From contig JAVBLA010000014.1 of NCBI GenBank assembly GCA_031553775.1, positions 11,602 through 75,601 of the forward strand: 64,000 nt of DNA. The letters are read 5' to 3'. Both the position numbers and the translations under genes were made by a program. Below, piece after piece: positions 58,001-64,000 of this stretch; within the stretch, counting starts at the first letter, position 1; each line of letters starts with the position of its first letter. The notes under the pieces were generated by a model, which ran no database searches, had not been told where the DNA came from, and saw only the letters and a program-made list of their open reading frames with translations. Source of the DNA: JAISFI01 sp031553775. GTDB taxonomy: Bacteria; Bacteroidota; Bacteroidia; Bacteroidales; Azobacteroidaceae.

Positions 58001-58391
58001 GACCAACCAGGAATTTGTGGGAAGATTCAGCACCCTCGAATATCCGCTCGAAACCGGAAATATATACAGCTATTTCAGACTGAATATCAGCAAATTGAAA
58101 GATGGGAATACATTCCAACTAGCCGAATGGCAAATTTTCGCCAAAGATGAAACCAGCCTCCAGTCCTTAAATACCGGTGGATGTATCATTTCTTCAGGCA
58201 ATAACTCTATCCGTATAAAATCCAATCAAACAGAATCCGTACAATATTTCATTCATACCATTACCGGGCAATGCGTAGCAGAAGAACTGATCTACCCTGG
58301 AGGAGAAAGCATTAAAAACTGTCCCTCAGGAATATATCTCGTTTCTTTGGTTTCTGCTTCGGGGAGGAGTGTTATGAAGGTTATAGTTTGA
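55095..58391 (+). CDS. Double SGNH esterase with discoidin domains and T9SS tail
   Basis: This 1098-residue protein is an internal tandem duplication. After a signal peptide (1-25), two SGNH hydrolase domains (about 28-215 and 525-715) each have a serine block (ACIGNSITEG), a glycine block, GTND, and an Asp-His pair (DDLHPN and DGCHPN), so both look active. Each is followed by two discoidin-like domains ending in AEWQL-type motifs. The repeat period is about 1.49 kb, and the segment CTGACTTCTGCAAACGATGC is identical in both halves. A T9SS tail (SVQYFIHTITGQCV, SGIYLVSLV) ends the protein. SGNH enzymes remove acetyl or similar esters. Having two active sites and four binding domains at the surface suggests processive removal of acetyl groups from polymer; that is inference. 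Confidence 0.9.
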   Translation: MKNTARFWFLLSVCLLTLTQSGYSQAKTKIACIGNSITEGWNLPFHRAQSYPSVLQLFLGDKNFEINNYGVSGHAILRKSNAPYWGTSQYKNALEWKPDIVIIKLGTNDTYSYNWVYKDEFVGDYTDFVNSFKALDSHPKIYICYPLPIFPENGTQSKLIPEQVIPMLNQIAMATGAEIIDLYTYFTGKKAQLFGDDLHPNATGARDLAYLVAKAICPEFNAAKESVDLISYIFPFDLGDKSVETISSVSGLDMTSLLDNNPSTVLTTSFQSNMYFEVKLPVTSKITSYSITANEATGSPKSWELHALSGTNWIKINEQQNVTFLSHETKRFEISYASYSTIQNATSYRLVIKDKNGGTNLNIAEWQLFGSPVTFETSITSNGGAVTDQYNSNTGAESVKSLNDNKADTKLCVVEKGHTIWIQYISPTPVQVKRYTLTSANDAPERDPKNWTLEASNNGTDWEVLDTQANQYFASRYCTLEYNVTNGKENSYYTYFRLNVSKILCGKTFQLAEWQLLGKEISKIKVACIGNSITEGIGVSSAADVYPAILQKNLGSKYEVRNFGASGRTMTKEPIAEIGWSYWTHPRYQEALAWEPDIVIIKLGTNDAMPSRWVTFKDHFKEDYTDMVRSFQNLSSEPQVFMCLPLPLSTSSLAQQETNLTTGVIPMIRDVANEMHTTIIDLHTPLLGKGYMTPDGCHPNKRGTTYMAHLVAKALCPECELPALPSDLFLFLGSFDQADKRSGTASSAGGMNLDLLFDNDPETSVNTPFTAESETWFEVELKSNLKMSAYSITSDAAGSSPKTWELQGQSTSGSWIKIDEQKNITFLSAETKVFEAFYTSFSNLRSFKKYRLLIKENNGDNSVSLKEWQIFGNPSTFETSVMSNGGQITDQYNLTGHEGVQYLIDQKADTKYCAVDKGSSYWIHYASTAPIVIDRYTLTSANDAPGRDPVDWTLQGSVLGVRYVELDKQTNQEFVGRFSTLEYPLETGNIYSYFRLNISKLKDGNTFQLAEWQIFAKDETSLQSLNTGGCIISSGNNSIRIKSNQTESVQYFIHTITGQCVAEELIYPGGESIKNCPSGIYLVSLVSASGRSVMKVIV

Positions 58392-58474
58392 GATCATTGG
58401 GATTTTCAAATCCTTCAATAACTCTCTGCTCTGAGACTAATGTTACGGAGTTTACAGTAAAACCTCCCAAACCA

Positions 58475-58523
58475 TTAGCGCCTGTTTCAATTTTATCGCA
58501 ATACAAATTGAAACAGGCGCTAA
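58475..58523. terminator. Bidirectional terminator hairpin between convergent genes
   Basis: Arms 58475-58493 and 58505-58523 pair perfectly over 19 bp around an 11-base loop. It separates the end of the mannan locus from the sigma-factor cassette, which runs on the opposite strand. Confidence 0.75.
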
Positions 58524-58566
58524 ACACTAAGACAATATTTTGATTAAAAGTAAATTACAAATTTTA

Positions 58567-59700
58567 TCACCACTTCAAATTAATTGGTGAATATTCGTTT
58601 TCAATAACTACCGATGCCTTCCGAGATGCGTTTCCTACTTTACCGGAAGCAGTTGTTCTGACAACATCTTTAGAAGATTTTATCATATTATTACTCGGAT
58701 CAGGTATGGAAATACTTCCATATTCATTTTTTATATTCATGTCAAATGAAGGATTAGCCTCAAATTTGATATTTACCGGAGTATAAGATGCTAATACATT
58801 GATCGATTCAAACAGAGACGATACATTCTTTATATCTAACTTACCATATTCTATCCGTTGTAAAGCAAGCGATTTATTCAATTGATCTATAGAGATATTG
58901 GTATATTGGGATTTTCCTGTCACAATATCAACTTCTCCGATGTTATAATTTTCATATTCAGAAGTAAACCTGATTGTTTTTGCTTTTTGGACTGACAGGT
59001 CGGAATATTCACTTTTGATTTCCAGATCATCAGCTGTAGTTATTCTCATTTTAGAATATTCCATCTTCACCGATAATTTATTATTAGATGTTCCGATATT
59101 AATACTTCCTCCATACTCCGCCTTAATGGAATTCTCAATACCACCAGAGAGTTGTTGTATATCGATATTTCCATATTCTATGCGAATCAAATTCTTATTT
59201 CCGGATAAATTTTCCCCTTTAAAGTTACCATATTCAATTAAAATCTCGGTATTTCCCTTTGCATTTTTCATTGAAATATTTCCATATTTATTCCTGAATT
59301 GATAATTGATACTTTTGGGAACCATAATCCGGTAATCTACCGAGCGGCTGCAACGACAATTTTTCAATTGATTATATCTGGTTTGGGCCATAATTGTCGT
59401 AAAACCGCTTTGATCAACGTTAGACTGGTTGAAAAGTACATCAACTGTTTTTACTATTTCATCTGCATCTGTTTGACTTTTGGCAGTTGCTGTAATTGTA
59501 ACTTCAAACGAAACTTCGTTTTTATCCCACTCGACAATATTAATGTTTCCATATTCGTTAATAATATTCAGTATTGAATGGGTAGGCGCTTCAAATGTTT
59601 TTGTCTGAGTTCGTTTGCTTTTGTAATCAGACGCCTGCATATTAGCAAAAAAAAAGATAAGACTGATCAGTATGGGCAGTGTTTTAGTTCCTGTTTTCAT
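58567..59700 (-). CDS. DUF4097-type beta-helix protein
   Basis: This 377-residue protein has a signal peptide (MKTGTKTLPILISLIFFFAN). The rest is built of short repeats with EYGNI or EYSxL-type motifs (NEYGNINIVEWDK, EYGNFKGENL, SEYSDLSVQKA, IEYGKLDIKN), the pattern of DUF4097 and related putative adhesins that form a right-handed beta-helix. It is the third gene of a cassette with the sigma factor and the anti-sigma-like protein, 29 bases after the latter. Such neighbours are often targets or partners of the sigma system, probably in the periplasm or outer membrane. No enzyme motif is visible. Confidence 0.78.
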   Translation of the reverse strand: MKTGTKTLPILISLIFFFANMQASDYKSKRTQTKTFEAPTHSILNIINEYGNINIVEWDKNEVSFEVTITATAKSQTDADEIVKTVDVLFNQSNVDQSGFTTIMAQTRYNQLKNCRCSRSVDYRIMVPKSINYQFRNKYGNISMKNAKGNTEILIEYGNFKGENLSGNKNLIRIEYGNIDIQQLSGGIENSIKAEYGGSINIGTSNNKLSVKMEYSKMRITTADDLEIKSEYSDLSVQKAKTIRFTSEYENYNIGEVDIVTGKSQYTNISIDQLNKSLALQRIEYGKLDIKNVSSLFESINVLASYTPVNIKFEANPSFDMNIKNEYGSISIPDPSNNMIKSSKDVVRTTASGKVGNASRKASVVIENEYSPINLKW

Positions 59701-59729
59701 AATACATTTTATTTATATTGTTTGCTAAA

Positions 59730-60242
59730 TTATGCGTTCGTTGATCTTTTATTTTCTTTCATAAAAATGGTAATTGACCGGATCGCCTTTATTTTTGCTT
59801 CATAATGCGTAATAATCACCGCTATTGCTTTTTTATTATTAGGCCCTTTACAAAATGTTGCAGGAAGTTTTTCAGAATCATTTTTCATCGTTTGTACATC
59901 TTCTATGATCTTCGTCCGGATATCAGGAGTGACATCTTCCAAAACAAACTGTAATTTTTCAATTTCTTCATTCATTTGGGCAGCATAATAATTCTGGATA
60001 TTTTGTATTTCTTCTGAAGGTATACAATCTTTTGAGAGATTCACCTGATAATTGAAATAAAGAGACGAAACAATTACCAATCCGATAAAAAAGGCTGCAA
60101 CCCAATAATAAGGTTTAAAAGAGAAATATTGGGGTTCACGATTACGTTTCAACTTTGTTTCAAACCGTTCGAAATGGCCGTCAACCGGTTCATGATCGTT
60201 GAATTCCTCGTAATTATCTTTTACAAAATCTTCTAAACGCAT
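59730..60242 (-). CDS. Single-pass membrane protein, probable anti-sigma factor
   Basis: This 170-residue protein has a cytoplasmic N-terminal part (about 1-45, rich in charged residues), one membrane helix (about 47-67, YYWVAAFFIGLVIVSSLYF) and a periplasmic C-terminal part of about 100 residues. The start overlaps the end of the sigma factor by 10 bases, which indicates translational coupling. This order and topology are typical of anti-sigma factors that hold an ECF sigma factor at the membrane. I do not see a zinc-binding anti-sigma motif, so the call rests on position and topology. Confidence 0.65.
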   Translation of the reverse strand: MRLEDFVKDNYEEFNDHEPVDGHFERFETKLKRNREPQYFSFKPYYWVAAFFIGLVIVSSLYFNYQVNLSKDCIPSEEIQNIQNYYAAQMNEEIEKLQFVLEDVTPDIRTKIIEDVQTMKNDSEKLPATFCKGPNNKKAIAVIITHYEAKIKAIRSITIFMKENKRSTNA

Positions 60243-60763
60243 AGTATTTTTTCTTTTTTTACAATTTCCACTAATTTTTGTTTTGCCCGCATATATTGCG
60301 ACCTGACAGTAGTGACTTTCAACTTGAGAATATCCGAAATTTCTTCATGATCATATCCTTCGAATAAATGCAAAGTCAAAATCAAGCGGTAATACTCAGG
60401 CAATTCTCCAATAGTTTTTTTTACCTGATCAACTTTCCATATTATATCTTCGTTTTCATCGTCCTGTTCATCTGCATAAAAATGATCTTTTTCATCGATC
60501 TCCACCCACTTTACTCTATCTTGCTTCAATTTATCCAAAGCCGTGTTAATAGCAATTCGTCTGAGCCAGGCTTCAGGAGGTGCATCATTGATAGTCCTGA
60601 TTTTAGAGAATGCCTTAATAAATGTTTCCTGCATACAATCTTCCGCATCCATTCGGTCTGAAAGAATCCGGCAGCAGGAATTGTATACCATTTTATAATA
60701 CATGTTATAAAATTGCCTTTGTGCCCGTATGTCCTGATTTTTACATCTTGCGATCAGATCCAT
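60233..60763 (-). CDS. ECF-type RNA polymerase sigma factor
   Basis: This 176-residue protein has sigma region 2 (about 10-75, with DAEDCMQETFIKAFSKI and AWLRRIAINTALDKLKQ) and region 4 (about 115-170, with LPEYYRLILTLHLFEGYDHEEIS and VTTVRSQYMRAKQKLVEI in pieces). That is the normal ECF layout. It is followed directly by a membrane protein and a DUF4097-type protein, so it probably responds to an envelope signal. It has no SusC with a signalling extension nearby, so it is not a glycan-locus sigma factor. The gene may be transcribed from a promoter near 60814-60842. Confidence 0.93.
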   Translation of the reverse strand: MDLIARCKNQDIRAQRQFYNMYYKMVYNSCCRILSDRMDAEDCMQETFIKAFSKIRTINDAPPEAWLRRIAINTALDKLKQDRVKWVEIDEKDHFYADEQDDENEDIIWKVDQVKKTIGELPEYYRLILTLHLFEGYDHEEISDILKLKVTTVRSQYMRAKQKLVEIVKKEKILCV

Positions 60764-60813
60764 AAATTACTTTTACATCTTATATATATGACGATTAAAA
60801 AATCAAAACATTG

Positions 60814-60842
60814 CAAAATACTTATTTTTTCAAGTAAACAAA
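60814..60842 (-). promoter_or_regulatory. Possible promoter of the sigma-factor cassette
   Basis: On the minus strand TTTTG (60842-60839), an 18-base gap and TATTTTG (60820-60814) resemble the -33/-7 consensus with one base missing from the -7 box. This is a weak call. Confidence 0.35.
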
Positions 60843-60911
60843 ATCAAACACGCAACATAATCCGTTATAAAACAACCAATAATATCTCCAAAAATTATTC
60901 GCAAGCCTTTC

Positions 60912-62504
60912 TTAATTCTTAACTTCCAACTCCCCCGTTATTCCAATTTCATCCACAAAATACCTGTCGTGCGAAATAACCAGCAAACTGCCTTTGTAGT
61001 TTTTAATGGTTTGGGTGAGTATTTGTAAGCTGGAAATATCCAGATTATTGGTTGGTTCGTCCAATATGATCAGATCCGGAGTCTGGTTACTAATCATCAG
61101 GCAACAAAGGTATAATCTCATTTTTTCTCCTCCGCTAAGGTCTTTGCATCTTTTATTCCAGGTATCTGCGGGAAATAGAAAGCGGTTCAGTCGCAGTTTC
61201 ACTTCATGCTCTGCCAGTTCGTTCAGATTGTATTTATCTGCAAGTCCTACTACAGTATCTTCTGTATTGACATGAGTATAATCCTGATCTAAATAAATCC
61301 AGTTAAATACAGAACGTTTAATTTCCCCCAAGGAGGGTTCCAGTATACCGGCCAGGATTTTTACCAGTGAAGTCTTTCCTGTGCCATTATTTCCCTTCAG
61401 GTGAATCCTGTCGTTGCTGTATAATTTAAAATCTATTGGGTCTCTCCACAGAGGAACATCCTGGCGATAAGCATAATTAATCGCATGGGCCTCTATCAAA
61501 AGTTTTCCGGAGTGAAGGGAAGTATTATCAAAATCGATTTTCAGCTCCTTTAACTGCTCCATTTGCTTCCTCAATCCGGACAATTTATCCTGACCTTCAG
61601 CAATAATTCCGGTATGTTTTTCCTTCAGCTTAGAGGCTGTATTTTCGGAAGAATCGCGCAAAGTATTCCTCATAATACGGGGTACCTGCATTTTATTTTT
61701 TGCACCCTGTGATGCCGTACGCTTTTCCTGGCGTTGTTTTACTTCCTGTGCCTGTTTTTTTGCCAAACGGATAGCCTTCTCCTGTTCATGAATGCTTTCG
61801 CTCAAAGCATTGACTTCTGCTGCCTTCTGCTCCTGATAAAAAGAATAATTACCTCCATACAAACGAATCCCACGCTCTTGTAACTCATAGGTAGTATCTA
61901 GCTGATCCAATAAGGTAATATCATGGCTTACCACCACAATAGAAGCTTTACTCTGGCGAATATACCGGTATAACAAATCCCGTCCGGTCTGATCCAAATG
62001 ATTGGTCGGTTCATCGAGCAGGATCAGGTCCGGAGAATGAATAGTTAAACCGGCCAGAAACAGTTTGGTTTTCTCTCCTCCGCTTAGATCATCAGCAGAT
62101 GTAGAGAGTCCTGCATGTTGCAAACCCCAGAAAGCAAGAGCCGCGTCACACCTGGATTCTATTTCCCAATCATCAGACAAGATGTCATAATCGGATTGGA
62201 GCAGACTACCCGACTCGATCGATCGCAATGCTGACAGTTTATCAGCAACACCTAAAACTCCGGCAACCGTTTTTTCAAGTAAACCTGTATGTTGAGGAAT
62301 ATAATAAGGAGTAGAGTCTGATATAATATTTCCGTCGGAAGGCGGTAGAATACCAGCCATTAGCTTCAACAAAGTGGATTTTCCAATGCCATTAATACCT
62401 ACAATAGATATTTTTTCCTGCTTTTCAACAGAAAAACTGACATTTCCGAATAACAAATGTTGACCAGGATAGTTAAAAGAGAGATCACTGATAATAATAC
62501 TCAT
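60912..62504 (-). CDS. ABC-F family ATPase
   Basis: ATG 62504 (MSIIISDLSFNYPG) was preferred because the ABC fold begins there; the ten codons upstream come from the structured leader. The 530-residue protein has two ABC domains, each with Walker A (GINGIGKST and GNNGTGKTS), a signature (LSGGEKTKLFL and LSGGEKMRLYL) and Walker B (LILLDEPTNHLD and LIILDEPTNNLD), joined by a charged helical linker rich in Lys and Gln (about 190-310). No membrane segments are present. ABC-F proteins act on ribosomes, either as translation factors or as protection from ribosome-targeting antibiotics; the sequence does not tell which. The leader has features of translation-linked control. Confidence 0.9.
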   Translation of the reverse strand: MSIIISDLSFNYPGQHLLFGNVSFSVEKQEKISIVGINGIGKSTLLKLMAGILPPSDGNIISDSTPYYIPQHTGLLEKTVAGVLGVADKLSALRSIESGSLLQSDYDILSDDWEIESRCDAALAFWGLQHAGLSTSADDLSGGEKTKLFLAGLTIHSPDLILLDEPTNHLDQTGRDLLYRYIRQSKASIVVVSHDITLLDQLDTTYELQERGIRLYGGNYSFYQEQKAAEVNALSESIHEQEKAIRLAKKQAQEVKQRQEKRTASQGAKNKMQVPRIMRNTLRDSSENTASKLKEKHTGIIAEGQDKLSGLRKQMEQLKELKIDFDNTSLHSGKLLIEAHAINYAYRQDVPLWRDPIDFKLYSNDRIHLKGNNGTGKTSLVKILAGILEPSLGEIKRSVFNWIYLDQDYTHVNTEDTVVGLADKYNLNELAEHEVKLRLNRFLFPADTWNKRCKDLSGGEKMRLYLCCLMISNQTPDLIILDEPTNNLDISSLQILTQTIKNYKGSLLVISHDRYFVDEIGITGELEVKN

Positions 62505-62507
62505 AAA

Positions 62508-62606
62508 AATAATTAATAGATGCTTGTTAAACAAGCAATTAAACCGATATAATAAAGTCTCGGGGGTGTCGGTTTAATAAACCAACTATTAATTATTCAT
62601 TTTCAT
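62508..62606 (-). promoter_or_regulatory. Structured leader of the ABC-F gene with a five-codon upstream ORF
   Basis: On the minus strand ATG AAA ATG AAT AAT TAA (62606-62589) encodes M-K-M-N-N. Its last codons form one arm (62597-62586) of a perfect 12-bp inverted repeat whose other arm (62519-62508) lies next to the ABC-F start. Within it are a 10-bp stem with arms containing TTAAACCGA and TCGGTTTAA and a small stem TGCTTGT/ACAAGCA. Ribosomes on the short ORF could open the outer stem and free the start. This is a plausible attenuator but unproven. Confidence 0.5.
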
Positions 62607-62675
62607 TGGAGTACGCTTAAATTAGACTGCAAAATTAAGTATATTTTTAGATAAAAGCAATTAATCATAGACATA

Positions 62676-63644
62676 TCAAAGAGCCTCGAGGAATTTTCGC
62701 TGTTTTTTAAAGAAATTGATCCGTTCCAATTCGCCACATCCCGTAATCAGATTTGAATAACGCACCAAAGAGTCGATCCATTCTTTTTGCAAACAACAAA
62801 TATTAGGGTATTCCGTCCCAAGAAAATTTAATCCGTACAAATTGACGGAAAAAATCTGGAGTTCAGATGGTCCTTCTATATAAATATACGATGCATCAAA
62901 AGAAATGTCGGAAACATAAATGGATACCGGATAGCCCTTCTCGTTTTTTCCGGTATTGGCATATTGCTCCAACTGATTAATCAATAAATGCAATTCTTTC
63001 TTTAATAATTGGCATTCATTATGGGAAACGAGACCTAATCTTTTAAAAAATACGATACTTTTTACGGTATAATAGACCAGATCATCCACAAAAATATAGG
63101 TAGCATTGAATTTATCGACATTATCTACAAATTCAAGCCTTTCTCTTTCAATTTCTTCCGGAATATGAACATCAGATAATTGCATCAAATTGGAGGATTT
63201 TTTCATTTGAAAAATCCATTTAAACAAAGCAAACCTAATTAGCATTTGATACCTCATAGAGATTCCGTATGGAATAAATGTTGCTGCATTATATATATGA
63301 GGGGTAAAATTTTCCGTAAGCTTAGCAAATGTATCTTTCATGTATTTCAACATATAAAGATACTGATCCATATTATCGACAGTTAATGCACTCAAATCGT
63401 ATAAATGAAGATTGGTACGATTTGAATCCACATATAATTCCGCAAGGTTTTGCAAAGAAATTTTCAATTTCTGCATAATTTTAACAGCTTCATCCAGAGT
63501 AAACTGAATTTCTCCCCTCAACCGTCTGTATGCTGCCTCCTTACTCATAGGAATAATACCAATGAGTATATCTACCGGATTTTCATCATTAGATGCGCTG
63601 TCTTTTATAGCTCTGAGCAGTTCGTCATGAATGGTATGCGTCAT
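62676..63644 (-). CDS. HTH-type hypothetical regulator
   Basis: This 322-residue cytoplasmic protein has no signal peptide or membrane helix. Residues about 30-65 (SKEAAYRRLRGEIQFTLDEA followed by VKIMQKLKISLQNL) look like a helix-turn-helix of the XRE or BetR kind found in Bacteroidetes regulators of unknown target. The rest is helical and shows no domain I can name. It stands alone between the ABC-F leader and the rRNA operon terminator, with a perfect TAGTTTTG -7 element at 63685-63692. I do not assign a function beyond probable DNA binding. Confidence 0.7.
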   Translation of the reverse strand: MTHTIHDELLRAIKDSASNDENPVDILIGIIPMSKEAAYRRLRGEIQFTLDEAVKIMQKLKISLQNLAELYVDSNRTNLHLYDLSALTVDNMDQYLYMLKYMKDTFAKLTENFTPHIYNAATFIPYGISMRYQMLIRFALFKWIFQMKKSSNLMQLSDVHIPEEIERERLEFVDNVDKFNATYIFVDDLVYYTVKSIVFFKRLGLVSHNECQLLKKELHLLINQLEQYANTGKNEKGYPVSIYVSDISFDASYIYIEGPSELQIFSVNLYGLNFLGTEYPNICCLQKEWIDSLVRYSNLITGCGELERINFFKKQRKFLEAL

Positions 63645-63684
63645 TGTTGTATAGAAAAAACATCAAATCTTTCTTATTATAGAG

Positions 63685-63692
63685 CAAAACTA
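63685..63692 (-). promoter_or_regulatory. -7 element ahead of the HTH gene
   Basis: TAGTTTTG on the minus strand matches TAnnTTTG exactly and lies about 40 bases before the start codon. No -33 TTTG is seen at the usual distance. Confidence 0.5.
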
Positions 63693-63700
63693 CGAATAAT

Positions 63701-63720
63701 TTAAGAGTTAAGAGTTAAGA
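63701..63720. repeat. TTAAGAG tandem repeat
   Basis: Nearly three copies of the 7-base unit TTAAGAG lie between the HTH gene and the rRNA terminator, a type of repeat common in Bacteroidetes intergenic DNA. Confidence 0.75.
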
Positions 63721-63811
63721 ATCAAGAAATATTTCAGGGCGGAGCAGGTAAGGGTTAGAGGTAAGGGTTCTGGCAGGGGAGATTCTTTCCTGGTTAAAAG
63801 CACCAGTCCCC

Positions 63812-63853
63812 AATTCTTCATTCTTCATTCTTCATTTTTCATTCTTCATTTTT
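63812..63853. repeat. ATTCTTC-type tandem repeat
   Basis: Five to six copies of ATTCTTC or ATTTTTC units lie just before the rRNA terminator. The copies have no spacers, so this is a simple repeat, not a CRISPR array. Confidence 0.8.
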
Positions 63854-63857
63854 GCCT

Positions 63858-63905
63858 AAAAAAAAAAAGCAGGTCATCCGGCTTTCCGCCAAACAACCTG
63901 CTCTC
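63858..63905 (-). terminator. Intrinsic terminator of the rRNA operon
   Basis: On the minus strand AGCAGGT (63902-63896) pairs with ACCTGCT (63874-63868), with a small inner stem, and is followed by a run of eleven T (63868-63858). It is a classic Rho-independent terminator just after 5S rRNA. Confidence 0.9.
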
Positions 63906-63913
63906 TCAATAAA

Positions 63914-64000
63914 ACGGCAGCTACCTACTCTCCCACTTGTGCGCAGTACCATCGGCGCAACCGGGCTTAACTTCTCTGTTCGGGATGGGAAGAGGTGGAA
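63914..64000 (-). rRNA. rrf: 5S ribosomal RNA, 3' part
   Basis: The minus strand matches the 3' three quarters of bacterial 5S rRNA, including CCCGAACAGAGAAGTTAAGC and GATGGTACTGCGCA, ending near GTAGGTAGCTGCCG. The 5' end and presumably 23S and 16S rRNA lie beyond the right edge. Confidence 0.95.

Noticed and set aside
58567..59700. DUF4097-type protein as an auto-transporter
   Set aside because: There is no C-terminal barrel or sorting tail; only the helix-type repeats are present.
63812..63853. ATTCTTC repeats as a CRISPR array
   Set aside because: The units are short, adjoining and lack spacers; no cas genes are nearby.

Overview
The window is chromosomal DNA of a Bacteroidetes bacterium, most likely a member of the Bacteroidales. 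The evidence is a SusC/SusD pair, a hybrid two-component system regulator, TAnnTTTG-type promoters, C-terminal type IX secretion (T9SS) sorting tails on many proteins, and a Bacteroidetes-like 5S rRNA at the right edge. The presence of T9SS cargo points away from classical gut Bacteroides and towards genera such as Dysgonomonas or relatives; this placement is inference.

About 58 kb (positions 1-58391) is one very large polysaccharide utilization locus aimed at an alpha-mannan-containing glycan or glycoprotein. From 42338 leftwards, genes on the minus strand run: GH38 alpha-mannosidase, hybrid two-component regulator, a GLUG-repeat protein, SusC, SusD, GH92 mannosidase, GH76 alpha-1,6-mannanase with a ricin-type lectin domain, a second GLUG-repeat protein, a DUF4886 esterase fused to GLUG repeats, GH3, a two-DTG aspartyl protease, a six-hairpin glycosidase, and a very large discoidin/Ig-like protein cut by the left edge. 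On the plus strand from 42548: GH2, GH78 rhamnosidase-type and GH127-type enzymes, then a minus-strand CotH-kinase protein, and then plus-strand GH125 and a double SGNH esterase.

Ten of the complete proteins end in a T9SS-type sorting tail, so the large multi-domain enzymes and the GLUG proteins are predicted to be exported to the cell surface or released. GH92, GH78, GH125 and the aspartyl protease have plain signal peptides, and GH127 and SusD are lipoproteins. A workable model is that surface T9SS enzymes cut and de-esterify the polymer, GLUG and discoidin modules hold it, SusCD imports fragments, and periplasmic exo-enzymes finish them under control of the hybrid sensor. A composite motif, (A/T)TnG(G/T)-N8-GTCCCTTTT, occurs once per gene at both divergent promoter regions and is a candidate operator.

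The right end (58400-64000) is unrelated housekeeping sequence: a sigma factor, membrane anti-sigma-like protein and DUF4097-type protein cassette, an ABC-F ATPase with a structured leader, an HTH-type protein, and the terminator and 3' part of the 5S rRNA of an rRNA operon that lies beyond the window.
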